This document shows positions 22,217-34,060 of a DNA stretch of 64,000 nt, piece after piece; position 1 is the stretch's first letter; each line of letters begins with the position of its first letter. Below the pieces are notes generated by a model. The model worked only from the letters and a program-made list of their open reading frames with translations. It was not told where the DNA came from and ran no database searches. The translations under genes and the position numbers were made by a program. This DNA is from Distichodus sexfasciatus (Eukaryota > Chordata > Actinopteri > Characiformes > Distichodontidae): the NCBI GenBank assembly GCA_032718565.1, contig JAVGVS010000310.1:62001-126000 (forward strand). Reading direction: 5' to 3'.

Positions 22217-22414
22217 TATTATTATTATTATTATTGTTAATTATTATTATTATTCTACTATTATATTATTCTATATTATTATTATTTCCTATAGCAATAA
22301 TCAATAGTAATGTTTATTGATACAACCAAAAATACATTAGCATTTGAATATGAATATGTTATTTTGTTTTTAATAATATTTTATAATGATTATCTTTCAT
22401 AATATAGCAAACAC

Positions 22415-22477
<63 letters not shown>

Positions 22478-22480
22478 GCC
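22115..22480. repeat. (AAT)n/(ATT)n clusters
   Basis: AAT runs at 22124-22165 and 22182-22215 are followed by ATT runs, so the strand polarity flips and long hairpins are possible. A clean 66-bp (ATA)n run lies at about 22414-22479. Confidence 0.95.
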
Positions 22481-22649
22481 CAAAATTACCTCTGTTAAGC
22501 AATGAAATCATTGTTAAACTTTTTTGTATTAAATTATGTTTCTTAGGAATTTGTTAATGTAAAGTGTTCCTAAACCTAAATCATTATTGGAAGGTTGCAG
22601 TAAAATTCTACTTGTAGATAAAATAAAAGGAGGGTGCTGGTGTTAAAAG

Positions 22650-22930
22650 TCTTAATTTCTTTGTTACGATCTGATTATTACTCACGGCACTCAGGTTAAA
22701 AGCGCTCCCACATGTGCACTGATCAGCACTGATAAGGTGAGTGTGATATAAAAAAAAACAAGGCTCAACTTCTTCTCTTCCTCCAGCTCGGAACTGACCA
22801 TCAGATTACAGCTCGCTTAAAGAGAGATTCATTACCAGATAAAAAGCCCAGTGCCTTTAAATGCACCGAGTGGCTCATTACGACGGCGAGAGTTTTGATC
22901 CCTGAAGTGCTGATGGCAGGTAATGAGAGA
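22650..22930. other. Unique block
   Basis: Complex sequence with AAAAGCGCTCCC, a CGACGGCGAG patch (22881-22890) and TTAAAGAGAGATTC. No coding or repeat signal. Confidence 0.25.
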
Positions 22931-22944
22931 AATGTCTGCACTTA

Positions 22945-23001
22945 CACTCTCTCTCTCTCTCTCTCTCTCTCCTCTCACATACACACACACACACACACAC
23001 A
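22945..23001. repeat. Compound (CT)n and (CA)n microsatellites
   Basis: A CT run to about 22970, then a CA run to about 23001. Confidence 0.97.
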
Positions 23002-23339
23002 TTATTGATGTAATTAATGGATTAATGTATTATAAAATATAATTAATAATAACTATTAATGTATTATTTTATTATATTACTATTTAATTTAATAACATTT
23101 ATTACTATATATTATTTTTATTTTTATGTGAAATAATTGTTTACTTAGGAGTATTTACTTATAACATTATTATTAAATATTATTATTACATAACTGAACA
23201 AAATAAAATGAATACTAAAAATTATGGTCATACCAAAATTACTCCAGGCCATTACTAAAAACATTGCTCTGGTGCCTACTTTGAAAAAACAAACAAGCAA
23301 AACATAATTATTATAAAACAACAACAACTTAACAACAAC

Positions 23340-23373
<34 letters not shown>

Positions 23374-23375
23374 GT
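23002..23375. repeat. AT-rich tract ending in (AAT)n
   Basis: TAATTA and TTATTA-rich sequence with no gene; a clean (AAT)n run lies at about 23336-23373. The minus-strand frame rich in Ile is its by-product. Confidence 0.8.
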
Positions 23376-23409
23376 TTTCTTTAAGCAAGGGATATATAAA
23401 AGTGACATT

Positions 23410-23517
23410 ACAAGCATATGTAGTGTCGATCGATATTTTCATTATTAATCAATGAAATGGGCTTATTGATCATTAAATCAATATATTGATGTAGGTTGAT
23501 GTATCGTTACACCCCTA
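23410..23517 (+). mobile_element. hAT-like right-end fragment
   Basis: GTCGATCGATATTTTC, GGGCTTATTGATCATTAAAT and GTATCGTTACACCCCTAG match the right third of the element at 20166-20474. Confidence 0.6.
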
Positions 23518-23555
23518 GAGAGGAGCTTAATGGCAAAACGATAGATGTTGGTGGT

Positions 23556-23843
23556 GTTGGAATTAAATCACAGGGTTCATCGCCGATAAGATATTATATT
23601 GATTCATGGTTATGACCAATGTCTGCTGATATCAGAAAGTCTGCTTTGATTTAATTTCATTCAGGAGCCAGCGATCGGTATCAGACGATATTATACACTG
23701 ATTCAACACCATCACTTCCATTCACATCAAATCCCAAAAAGCAACTTAAATATTATTTTAATATTTATTTGTTCTATGGGCTGGTCGATTGTTGAATCAG
23801 TTTATTCCGCAGGCGTTTGATCAATGTATGCGTTCTGACCCTA
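23556..23843 (+). mobile_element. hAT-like element, diverged full-length copy
   Basis: Starts near AATTAAATCACAGGGTTCAT and ends GTATGCGTTCTGACCCTA. Its interior (GGAGCCAGCGATCGGTATCA, CACCATCACTTCCATTC, AAAAAGCAACTTAAAT) matches the 20166 and 53640 copies. The ends are too diverged to show a target duplication. Confidence 0.6.
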
Positions 23844-23849
23844 GGATGT

Positions 23850-24240
23850 TCAATAATGGCACACTCACGTTAACAAGCATGCCCTGCACCACCATCAGGC
23901 ACACACTCCAGCACACGACACGACACGCAGAGGCACAATCCAAGCACAAAAATTCCGAATAAGCATCAAATTGAGGAAGACAGGAGTTACATACCCACAG
24001 ATACATCATCATTTTCAGCAAAGGGGTTCAGACGGAACTGGAACCGTGACTGGGTCTCCTTTCACTTTTGAAACAAGTTGTGGAAACGGAGTGGCAGAAT
24101 CCGGAGGTGGAACCTGAGCCGGAGCCGGTCCCGTTACAGTGCTGCGCTTTTCGAGCTCCTAATAATTATTTATCTAATAGAATGAAATTCTTATTACATG
24201 TGGGATAACACTTCGGGAGCTCCTCGCAACCGGGATGAAA
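23850..24240. other. Unique sequence
   Basis: Includes a GGAACC/GGAGCC-rich patch (about 24030-24130). No gene recognised. Confidence 0.4.
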
Positions 24241-24254
24241 ACACTTCTAGCAGC

Positions 24255-24472
24255 CTTCTTCTCCCCTTTTCTCTCGCTCTCTCTCTGTCTCCCTCTCTCA
24301 CCTCATTCCCTCCTGTTTTAAAGAGAAGATCAATGCACTGAGCCAGTCTGGCAAAGTGCATGCTCAGTGGAAGGGAGAGAAAGATGGAGGAAGGATGAGA
24401 GAAAGAAGAGAGGGAGAGAGGAGAGAGATGGAGAGAGGGAGGTGGAGGGTGAGGGGTGGGCTGGCTTTTCTG

Positions 24473-24506
<34 letters not shown>

Positions 24507-24950
24507 TTAATCTCACACACCCAAGCATGGCAAAGCAAAAAGGCTCTCTTTTTGAATTTTCAGCAGAGGAGAACAGGGAACAAGGGAGCGTTTGGTGGAG
24601 GTGGAGGGGGAAAAAAATTGAGACGGGAATCAGGCAGGGAATCGAAAGAGTCAGAGGGATGGAAGGAGGGTCTGGATGGAGCAAGCCTCTGTGGCTTTGT
24701 AGAGGAGGTACAGCTCGGGTAAAGGGGCTACAGGTATAAATATCCCATTTATACATAGGGAGAGAAAGGAAAGAAGAGGAGGTTAAAGAGAAATAGAGAG
24801 GAGATAAATACAAAGAGAGGTGAGAGAAAGAGAGGGTTGGGAGGGAGGAGCGAAGAGATACAAGGGAGCGGAAGAAGCAAAAAGAAACAAAAAAGGACAG
24901 GAGATACAACAGAAGAGGAAGACCAGAAGGTGTGATAGGAGGAAGTGAGG
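24255..24950. repeat. CT-rich then GA-rich simple sequence with (AC)n
   Basis: A CT tract (about 24255-24312), GA tracts (about 24362-24450 and 24565-24950) and an (AC)n run (about 24482-24507). The CT and GA stretches are mutually complementary. Frames of 114-181 codons here are low-complexity. Confidence 0.85.
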
Positions 24951-25111
24951 CCTAAATGCTGATCGTGAGGATCCGAGGGAACGTGGGAACCAGATGAAAG
25001 CAGTGTGTTGAGACCAAATCCGTATTCGCTCCCTCCATCCAACACTTTCCTACAGCCATCTACCGACTCCACCTCGCTACTACCATCACTGTGGATATAC
25101 ACCACTCTGTG

Positions 25112-25158
25112 TTTGAGTGTATATGTGTGTGTCTGTGTGTGTGTGTATGCGTGTGCCA
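25112..25158. repeat. (TG)n microsatellite
   Basis: Interrupted TG run. Confidence 0.93.
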
Positions 25159-25235
25159 ACAATGGACCAAATTTGTCTCCATTACACATGAGAAATCAAA
25201 AATGATAAAACGAAAAAGCAGAAATTGAATGTATT

Positions 25236-25384
25236 GTAATAATAATAATAATAATTATTATTATTATTATTAATATTATTATTATTGTTATTGTTATTGT
25301 TATTAATTGTTTTTGTTGTTATTATTAAATAATAATAATAATAATAATTTCATCAATAACAATAATTATTATTATTAATATTAA

Positions 25385-25439
<55 letters not shown>

Positions 25440-25440
25440 A
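25236..25440. repeat. (AAT)n/(ATT)n cluster
   Basis: AAT then ATT blocks alternate twice and end in a clean (ATT)n run of about 55 bp. Inverted-repeat potential is as at 22.1 kb. Confidence 0.96.
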
Positions 25441-26160
25441 CTACCACTGCTATTTCTGCAAAAATGTTCTCCAGAGAATCCTAAAATATTAGAATAATGC
25501 TGTTAATTTTTTTCTCCATGTCAATCTGAAGAATAAATAAATTAGTATATAATTAATAGTAAATATGAGAAGGATCTGTACATATTATCTTTTTCTCATT
25601 GAGCTAAAAATGTAATAAAAATGTAAATAACAAAAAGAATAATCTAAAATTACACAGGATTTTAGGGAACTTCAGTAATGTATGAACTGAAATGGAAATC
25701 TTCGAAACGTTTACCCACTTATAACTGCATGTGGAAAAACAAAAGTTTAAAGATTAAACAATTGAAAGCTAGAATGTGAAATGAAGAAATATGAAAGAAA
25801 ATCCAATAATCCAACTGAGAGCCAATCTGAGAATCTCTAAAACACCAAAACTGGACAAGGATTGGCTCAGAAATTAACAAAAACTTTAGGATATAAAATG
25901 AAGAAATACTTATAAAATTACTCTTTCTATGCCCCTAGAATCTCTAAAACATGATGAACAGCTTGGAAAAGCTATGTCTAAAGATTAGATCATTTGATTG
26001 AAGCACATCCTCTTTCCCCTCAAATTTTACATTTTATTAATGCTGAAAATATCAAGTCTAATGTGAAACACATTTCCACCGTTAATCTCCTACACCGCAG
26101 TAAGTAGTGATGCAGAAAAATCCATGCCTGACGTATCTCTGGCCTTTGGATACCACATAG
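25441..26160. other. AT-rich sequence, no gene
   Basis: Phrases such as GAATCTCTAAAACA and ATGAAGAAATA recur two or three times (about 25833, 25900 and 25938), suggesting a very old local duplication. Confidence 0.4.
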
Positions 26161-26450
26161 ATAAAAGTGTGTGTGTGGAGTGTGTGTGTGTGACATTTAG
26201 GTGCAATGAAATTGCTGTGCATACGCAGCTCCATTAGAGGTCAAATTAAATAATGAGAGCGGCGGTGGTGGAGGTCTGCTGGAGAACGGAGAGCCGGAGT
26301 TATTGTCTTATCAAAAGATTAACCTCAGGAAGGGAAGCGCTTAATTTAAGCCGGCTCTTGCCCGCGGCCACCACACACACACTTCGTACACACTCGCTGC
26401 AAAGGAGCGTGTGTGTAAAAGCACCGTCCACACACTTGCTACATTTGTTA
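26161..26450. other. Unique block beside a TG run
   Basis: After an interrupted TG run (26166-26192) comes complex sequence with CATTAGAGGTCAAATTAAAT, CTTATCAAAAGATTAACC and CGCTTAATTTAAGCCGGC, the last containing the palindrome CTTAATTTAAG. A candidate regulatory block on texture only. Confidence 0.3.
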
Positions 26451-26479
26451 ATATGGCTGTACATTTTTACCCTGGCCAA

Positions 26480-28085
26480 AAGCGGTTCTGTTTACGGATC
26501 CAGATGCTAGTTCTGTTCGTTCACACCAAATATGAACTTCTACTGTCAGCTCCTGACTATAAAACCAAAGACTGGGGTAAAGGACGGTGAGTAAGTTCCA
26601 GTTCCAGTTCCGGTTCCTAATTCCAAACGAACACATCAAAACTACCTGCTGATGTTGGTTCTAAAATGTACTGCTAACGTTGAGTCAGAAAATAGCAGAA
26701 ATATGGAGCAGAAGATGGAGATTTTTCTACCTACAGGTTCTACTTACCAGCTGGTTCCTTTTCGATTACCGTTCCAGTTCCTAGTTCCAAACATTCATAC
26801 CAAAAATACCTGCTAATGTTGGTTCCTAATTGTGTGGCAGAAGGGTGGAGTAGAGGGTGGAGACATTTCTATTAAAAATCGACAACAGGTTGAGGAATGG
26901 TACCAGTTCGGCTCTGGTTCCGGTTCCAGTTCGTAATTCTAAAAATTAGCACTAAAACAACTGCTTGCATTGGTTCCAACACATGCTTCTAAAACTGGTT
27001 CCTGATATCAGCTTGATCATTAGAGAAAAAGAGCTTTCTACCTAAAAGCAACAACAGGTTGAAAATTGGTTAGTTCCACTTCCTAGTTCCACACATTCAC
27101 ACCAAACATGCCTGCTAATGTTGGTTCCTAATTGGAAGTCAGAAGGGTGGAGTAGAGGGTGAAGACATTTCTACCAAAAAGCAATGACAAGTTTAGAACT
27201 GGTATAGTTCCGGTTCCTAATTCCATACATTCCCACTAAAACTAACTGCTAACATTGGTTCCTGATCAGCTAGATTATGAGAGGAAGAACGCTTTCTACC
27301 TACAAGCCACAACAGGTTGAGAACTGGTTCTGTTTTGGTTCAGGTTCTTAGTTCCAAATAATTACACCTATTCTAGTTGCTAGCACTGGTTCCTGATTGT
27401 GAGCTAGAAAACAGGAGAAGGTGGAGTGTTGGGTAAAGACTTTTTTAGTGTACAAGCAATAACAGGAACTGAAGGACCATAGTTCCAAACAATATTCACA
27501 ACAAAACTAAACACTAAGGTTAGTTCCTGATTGTCAACCAGGTTCAGGATTCTGGTTCCAAATGTTCACATCAAAACGGACTGCTGGTTCCTATGCGTGA
27601 ACTAGACAATCAGAGAAGGAGACTTTTCTACATGCAAGCAACAACAGGTCAAGTACCAATTCCATTGTGGTTTAGGTTCCTAGTACCAAACAATGCTCAC
27701 AACATAACTAACAGCTAATGTTGGTTCTTAATTGTGTGCTAGACAAAAGGAGAAGGAGATCTCTCTACATGCAAACAATAACAAGTGCAAATACCGGTTC
27801 CGTTGTTATTCAAGTTCCTAGTACCAAACAATGCTCACACCATAACTAATAGTTGGTGTTAGTTCTTGATTGTGAACTAGATAAGAGAAGAAGATTTTTC
27901 TACATGCAAGCAAGTACCGGTTCCATTCCAGTTCAGGGTCCTAGCTCCAAGCGTTAATTGCTGATGTTGCTTCTTGATTGTGCAAGCAAGCAGCAGGTCA
28001 AGTATCAGTTCTGTTGTGGTTTAGGTTCCTAGTACCAAATAATGCTCACACCAAATTAACTGCTAAAACTGGTTCCTGATTAAGA
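26480..28085. repeat. Decayed tandem array, ~130-150-bp unit, about 11 copies
   Basis: The phrase GGTTCCTAGTTCCAAACATT and variants recur near 26605, 26780, 26930, 27080, 27212, 27345, 27475, 27550, 27675, 27815, 27940 and 28025. Each is usually followed by CACACCAAAACTAACTGCTA, TTGGTTCCTAATTGTG and GGAGA(C/T)TTTTCTACATGCAA. Some units have lost internal parts. The unit is not one I can name. Confidence 0.88.
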
Positions 28086-28139
28086 TACGCCAAAACAGAC
28101 ACTTTCTTAACAAATTTAAGAAAAAAAAAAAACCAGTAT

Positions 28140-28440
28140 CACTTATCACTGAATAAGACCAGTTTCCACATCAGACCAAAAGGGAACCGGACCTTTTCTG
28201 ACCCTCAGATTTTGAATCTCCCTCTAAAGATTCAGCTGCAGAACTCAGGGAGTAAAACCCGGTCGATCCACGGCTGGCCCTTTGAGGAACGGAGCAGCAA
28301 TTATCAAAGCGCAGGAGAAGCACTGCCTCGTTAGTGCGCCCTCTAATTGGGCCCGAGACCCCAATTCTGATCAAAACTATGGATTAGGTGGAGCTATAAA
28401 AGAAACCACTCTTTCTGGTGTCAAATACGGAAAATGGGAG
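28140..28440. other. Unique block
   Basis: Complex sequence after the array, with CAGCAATTATCAAAGCGC (about 28293) and CCTCTAATTGGGCCCGAG (about 28340). No domain in the short frames. Confidence 0.3.
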
Positions 28441-28717
28441 AGAATTACTCTATTTTTATCCTTCTTTTGATCTGCTGGAGATAATTTTTTATTACCATTC
28501 TTACAATCATTTTCACGCTTGTCTCAATACCATGTCCACTTCTTTATCACGCTTTCACACTGTGAGCTTGACAAACACAAGATGTTTTAGAGGTGGCCGT
28601 ATTTCTTTATTATGGAGATATTTCAATTTCTTTAAATATCAGTTTCATTTGCTAAAATATTCTCAAAAATCTTGTGTGCTCAAGATTTTTTTATCTGAAT
28701 TTTTTGGCCATGTAGGG
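28441..28717. other. No recognised feature
   Basis: AT-rich. The 100-codon frame here (28418-28720) has no domain I recognise. Confidence 0.4.
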
Positions 28718-29085
28718 TAGGGGTGTGGCGAGACACTCAGCTCACGAGACGAGATGATACACAAGATTTGAGTTCACAAGAATAAGACAAGATAACATTT
28801 TAACACTATTTTAAAGTAAACTTCTGTGATGAAATATATGACTGGAATATGGCCTTTTATTTGACTGAAAGTCATAAAAAGTTTAACTGTGAAAATAAAA
28901 AAAGGATTCAGTCAATCAGCTTCCTCCAAACCTGTGATTGGGGCCTGTGTTTTTTGGCATATTTACTGTATAACGCTGTACCAAGTGGAGCAAGTGTACA
29001 GTCAGAGGTGACCACGTACAAACGCCATATTTCGAATTGGAACCAATCAAAGCTTTCAGGCAAGAGCAACAGCAGCATGAAACCT
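28718..29085 (+). mobile_element. hAT-like element, left end and body
   Basis: Starts TAGGGGTGTGGCGAGACAC, then CTCACGAGACGAGATGATAC and ACAAGAATAAGACAAGATAAC, a pattern I know from fish hAT-like repeats. The right end is not visible, so the limit is approximate. An 81-codon frame inside it has no transposase motif. Confidence 0.6.
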
Positions 29086-29097
29086 GAATATTAAACA

Positions 29098-29147
29098 CAT
29101 AACTCCGACAAACACATACACACACACACACACCCACACACAAAACA
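29098..29147. repeat. (CA)n microsatellite
   Basis: CA run with CCCACA interruptions. Confidence 0.95.
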
Positions 29148-29309
29148 AGCCCAGTAATATAACAGCATCTCTTACCCTGAGCTGGTCTGCGTCACAACTC
29201 ATTTGTTGCCCCGGAACCTGTCAAAACACACAAATGATGGAAACTGGTTACACACTGAATCCCTTCTTCCCCCACTAAAATATCCTCAGTAATTACAAGT
29301 CAATCAAAC

Positions 29310-29500
29310 ATTGTTGGGTTAATTTTGCAAAATACACCCAATTTCAGAGAGGATGGCATGGACCCTATGCACCTTTCAACACATTGACATTGGGGGCATG
29401 GAGGAGGTTGAGGGTGTGGAGGTATAGGAGATTTCACAAAACACATCCATAACAGAGAGGGTGGCATTATATTTCAAGGGTGTGGAGGATGTAACTGTGA
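29310..29500. repeat. Two-copy local duplication, ~110 bp
   Basis: TTTGCAAAATACACCCAAT, CAGAGAGGATGGCATGG recurs as TTCACAAAACACATCCATAA, CAGAGAGGGTGGCATTA. GGGTGTGGAGG occurs in both. Confidence 0.6.
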
Positions 29501-29559
29501 AGGGTAGGGGTTTAACAGTGGCTAGTGCAACCCTTCAGGCTATTAAAAACCCCTTCTCA

Positions 29560-30600
29560 AACACTGCAGTAGCTTTGTTTATGTGTCTAACTTGATGTCA
29601 GGGTCAAAAGTGCGTCACTGGTTTTTGTTGTAAAACCTTCCTGTACACTTTTATTATGCATTGAATAGCAAGATCCAAACAGGCTATCAAACCCAACTGT
29701 GACTTGACTGTACCATTACAGCCCCATTTCATACTAGCCAAGACAATTTGCAAGGTAATTGGCAGAGGAAGATCCAGTGGCATGGAGAGGGTCAATGAGT
29801 CAGACAGCCTGACCAGGCTCAGGTCAATAACACACTAACCACAAAGCTTGCTGAAGAAACCAAATCTGAGCTTTACCACCCAACTAGCCCAAGTTTAACC
29901 TCATTAACAGTTTCCCTTTCCAATTTGGATGGGATGATTGCCACATTTCCGGAATGTGGTTCCATCCTCCATTAATAGCGCTTTTGTCTTCAGAATGTGG
30001 CTTAACAAGATTTCCTTAATCTTCTAACTGGACAAGAAATCGTCTTTTAAAAAAGTCTGTCAGCCATTAGTATTGTCCTTGGAGCATCTTCTTTAGTGAG
30101 TCTTCGTTGATGTGAGATGACCACTCGCTTCTCACAGAATCTCTCCACGATTGCTCACTAAAGGTTAATCGGTTAATGTGAGAAAAAAAACTCTCTCTTT
30201 GAACACCAGGAAAAAAAGCAAGCTAATGATTTATGTAAATGAGAAATAATGTTTTATTATTCAGGGAAAAAGGCTTGAAAGTGGAAGCGATCTTTCCTCC
30301 GGGAGCCTGAATAAGTGCAGGCTAGTTACCAAGACTTTAAAGTCTGAAGCTTGGCTGGTTTTTGGGCAGCATTTCCCCAGGAGGTTTTGTCACATGTTAG
30401 GGGGACCGTAGGAAAAAACCCCATCTTTTTTAGTCCTTATTTTCCTCACCTCACTTGACTTATCCTTGTTCTGGAACCGCAAGGAGAACGGTGTTTGTTA
30501 CTTTGGCCCCTTTCTGCCATTGTAAACTAAATGCGAACCATTGTGACGATATTGAGGGTATCCTGACACCAAAACAGCAAAACACCATCTTCAAAAAGTT
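29560..30600. other. Unique sequence, no recognised gene
   Basis: Includes ATTTCCGGAATGTGGTTCC (29945-29963), whose GGAATGTGG resembles a TEAD site (GGAATG), and TCCATTAATAGCGC (about 29970). Possible regulatory DNA; no coding signal. Confidence 0.3.
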
Positions 30601-31265
30601 GCCAAAGAGCCTCTTGTCCAGGTAAGGGGGTGTCTCTGAGGGATTCTCTGTAGTTTCCTCCCTCTCCTGCCTCTAAAAACAACTTCTTCCCTCATGTCCC
30701 TCGCTTTTTGGGCATCTCCCAAAGTCATCATCTGATAAGGAGATGAAGGAAATCTCATTAAATGACACTCCAAAAACGTAAATGATGCTAATGACTGACA
30801 TTCCAGAAACATGATGAGCGTCACTCCAGTTTTTACTCTCCATTTTGTCTCTGTCCATCCCCTTGGAGTGTCTTTTCCCACCATTTCCCCTGGCACACCG
30901 AGAGGACGGACAAGGAAGAAACAGAACAAAAAATCTGGTGTGGTGCGATGCGGAAAAACATGCCGCCCCTTCGTCCTTCCTCCATGCCTTCGCTCTATAG
31001 GGGGAGGAAAAACAAAAAAAGCAGAAGGGTGTAAAGAATACGACTGACTCTGCTGACTCCAGGCAAAGGGACACGGCCGAGCAGGACGAGGCTAATTAAG
31101 CTGACACTGGCAATGGTGGGGAAAACAGTCCACTGGAAAAAGGAAGGAATTCTGTGAAATGAGAGAAGTCCAAGCGATGCTGTGATGTTAACCCAACAAG
31201 TTGTACAAACCACCAATTGGGGTACCAAATCCTATTTTGAGGGGGGTATAAAGACCACTCTGATA
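30601..31265. other. Unique sequence with weak open frames
   Basis: Overlapping minus-strand frames (112 and 133 codons) and a plus frame of 78 codons give no recognisable domain and no supporting neighbour. Confidence 0.35.
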
Positions 31266-31269
31266 TGTG

Positions 31270-32110
31270 CTTTTTGAAACTGGAAATTTCCTTTGGGCTC
31301 TCTTGCTTCACGTAAAAACAATGAATGAATAAAGAGAGATAGGGTTTGAATTGTTTGTGAATTGTGATGGAAAGTGAATTGCATGCTGCGGTGTGCACCA
31401 TGACTTTTCCAAGTCACATTTTTTAGAGCTCCCCCTAAGCCTCCCAATGGGTGCCCCCCAGAACAGATTTTACACAGGAGATTGTGTTCTTTTTCAGGGG
31501 AACCGAGACCATGAAAAGAAGAGAAAGAATGAAGAAAGACAGATAAGGTGTGCACCACAACTTCTAAAATGTTTTAGAGCCCCCCTAAACTTTTCAAGGG
31601 AAGCTTTCAAAGGGAGCATGTGTGCTTTTCCTGGTGAGCCAAGCTCCTGAGACCCTTCCCAAGAAAAGGAAGAATGAAGACAGACAGGGTTTTAATTGTA
31701 CAGTGCATTTCCAGAGCAAGCCCTCTTTTCAGGTGTGCATCACAACTTTTATAGAGGTCCCCCTAAACCTCTCAATCATGACTTTTCAAGGGGAGCTCAG
31801 TCCCTTTTCCAGAAGACCTGAGCTCCTGAAGCCCTTCTTTCCTTACAAGAAAAGGAAGAAGGAGGAACAACAGACATGTCTTAGGCCAGAATGTCTCAGG
31901 GCAGGTTTTCCACAGGAGCCTGTGTCCCTTTTCAGGGGATCTTGAGGCTCCTCTTCCTTTGTAAGAAAATAAAGAACGAAGCAAAATAGGATTGAAAATG
32001 TACACTGGCTTTTGGGGGGAAGCACTACTTTCCAGTGTGCATCAAGTCACAATTTTTTAGAGCTCCCCCTAAACATGTCATGGATGGTCTTCAAGGGGAG
32101 CTCAGGTATC
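31270..32110. repeat. Decayed tandem array, ~155-300-bp unit, four copies
   Basis: Units start at GTGTGCACCATGACTT (31391), GTGTGCACCACAACTT (31548), GTGTGCATCACAACTT (31733) and GTGTGCATCAAGTCACAA (32036). Each is followed by TTTTAGAGCTCCCCCTAA, then CTTTTCAAGGGGAGCTC and TCCCTTTTCAGGGGA with a purine-rich end. Frames of about 100 codons on both strands follow the repeat. Confidence 0.85.
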
Positions 32111-32630
32111 ATATCTTTCCTTGCATCTGACCCATTATGCATAGGTAGGTTTACACAGCAGTAGCATATTTTTTTAACATACACATTTTAAAAACAAATG
32201 TCTTTTTTTCCAACAATCATACAATGAGTGCATTCATTCATTTGTTCATTCTTCAAATAAAAACCAAAAGCCTTCGATTTTTGTTTCCAAACGAAATGCA
32301 TGACGAAGTGAATGATGACTCGTCTTCTCATTTCGAATGGAGACATACGTAGATGCTGTTAATGTACAGACCCCTTTGGGATGTGATGAGAAGAGGGAGG
32401 AGGCTGTGATGAGAGAGGAGAGAGAGCTGAGCCAGCACTATTCCCCATGTGCCTGCTGCAGTCCAGTTGGAGTCGCTTCCCTCACAGCACTCACTGCTCG
32501 GCCTTTTTACACCAGCATCAATATTACAGCAGGCTGAGCAGCTTTTACACCTCGCGATGTGTGGGGGCAGAGACTGCACATTTACAAGATTTGGAGGGAA
32601 CATCCAAACCGGAAGTAATTTCTCATGCTT
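32111..32630. other. Unique sequence
   Basis: Contains an (ATTC)-like run (about 32230-32252) and a purine patch (32385-32430). No gene recognised. Confidence 0.4.
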
Positions 32631-32634
32631 ATGT

Positions 32635-33440
32635 GAAAACATCTTGTCAACATGTGATACTTTCTTCTTAGCACGCAATACTTCAGCATTTGATACTCTA
32701 ATTTTGGCATGCGATACTCTCATATGCTACTTTCTTGTCTGCACATGATGCTTTCTCGTCAGCATGTGATACTTTCTCGACAGCATGTGATACTTTGTCA
32801 TCAGCTGGTTATATTTGTCATCAGCATATAATACTTTCTCATCAGCATGTGATACTTTCTTGTTAGCATGTGATACTTTGATGTCGGCATGTGATACTTT
32901 CTCATCAGCTGGTGATACTTTTTGACAGCATGTGATACTTTGTCATCAGCTGGTGATACCTTTGTCATCATGTGATACTGTCTCATCAGCTGGTCACACT
33001 TTGTAATCAGCATATTATACTTTCTCGTCAGCATGTGATAGTTTGATGCTCGCATGTGATACTTTGTCATCAACTGGTCATATTTGTCATCAGCATATGA
33101 TACTTTCTCATCAGCACGTAATACTTTCTTGTTGGCATGTGACACTCTGATGTCTGCATGTGATACTTTCTCATTAGTTGGTGATACTTTTTGTCATCAT
33201 GTGATACTTTCTCATGAGCTGGTCACACTTTGTCATCAGCATATTATACTTTCTCAACAGCATGTCATAGTTTGATGCTTGCGTGTGATACTTTGTCATT
33301 GACTGGTCACACCTTCTCATCAGCATATGTTACTTTCCCATCGGCATGTGATACTTTGATGTCTGCATATGATACTTTGAAGTCCGCATGTGATACGTTC
33401 TCATCAGTTGGTGATACTTTCTCTTCAGCATTTGATAATT
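32635..33440. repeat. 21-bp minisatellite with higher-order repeats
   Basis: The monomer TCAGCATGTGATACTTTCTC recurs about 38 times. Variant monomers are arranged in a higher-order unit: GTCATCAGCTGGT...ATATTTGTCATCAGCATAT at 32797 repeats at 33066, and GATAGTTTGATGCTCGC near 33037 recurs as CATAGTTTGATGCTTGC near 33266, followed in both by the CTGGTCA variant. Offsets are about 269 and 229 bp. Because 21 is a multiple of three, frames stay open on both strands (for example 32801-33145 minus, 114 codons, with a seven-residue period rich in Lys, Tyr, His and Met). Confidence 0.92.
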
Positions 33441-33700
33441 TCCAGTCAAATCTCCAGAGAAATCTATTCTCTAACACGACTTAATGCAAATCTACTAGCA
33501 GATTAGCGGTAAAACTGGAGCAAAGTTGGTTGACCAAAAACCTCAAAAGGGCAAAAATTGAAGATAGGGAAGCAACAAAAATCTGAATCATTATTTGTAA
33601 TCCTACAAAATATTGTTGCTTCATGATCTTTCTTTTGCTATAGTGGGTTGAAATGATTCTTGCTAATGTTCCACAAAACATGCAGCAAGTTTTAAACATT
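33441..33700. other. No recognised feature
   Basis: Unique sequence leading into the AT-rich array. Confidence 0.45.
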
Positions 33701-33704
33701 TTGA

Positions 33705-34060
33705 CCACATCTTTAAACTGCAAAGTTGCAGTTTTTAATATTTGTCTTCTTTTCTAACCTGCAAAATCACATTTTTACATTTGGTCTCCATCTCTAACAT
33801 GGAAAATCACAATTTTTAACCTTTTGTAAAAACAATTTTGCATTTTGTCCTCTCTAACTCTAGCACTTGTAGAAACATAGAAATTTGTAATTTTTAATAT
33901 TTTGTTTCTTACTGTAAAAAACAAAATTCAAATATTTTAATCTTTTGTAAAAGCAATTTTGTAAATTACATTTTCAAAAATTCTAACATGCAAACTAACC
34001 TTTTCACAGTTTGTATCTGTCTCTAAGATGCTGATCACACAACAGCAGAATTAGCTTCTT
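33705..34060 (+). repeat. AT-rich array family M, block 1
   Basis: Recurring phrases TCTCTAACATGCAAAATCAC, ATTTTTACATTTTGTCTCC and CTTTTGTAAAAATTGCA with irregular spacing of roughly 45-110 bp. Confidence 0.85.

Noticed and set aside
32801..33145. 114-codon minus-strand frame with seven-residue repeats
   Set aside because: It is a by-product of the 21-bp minisatellite, which keeps several frames open on both strands.
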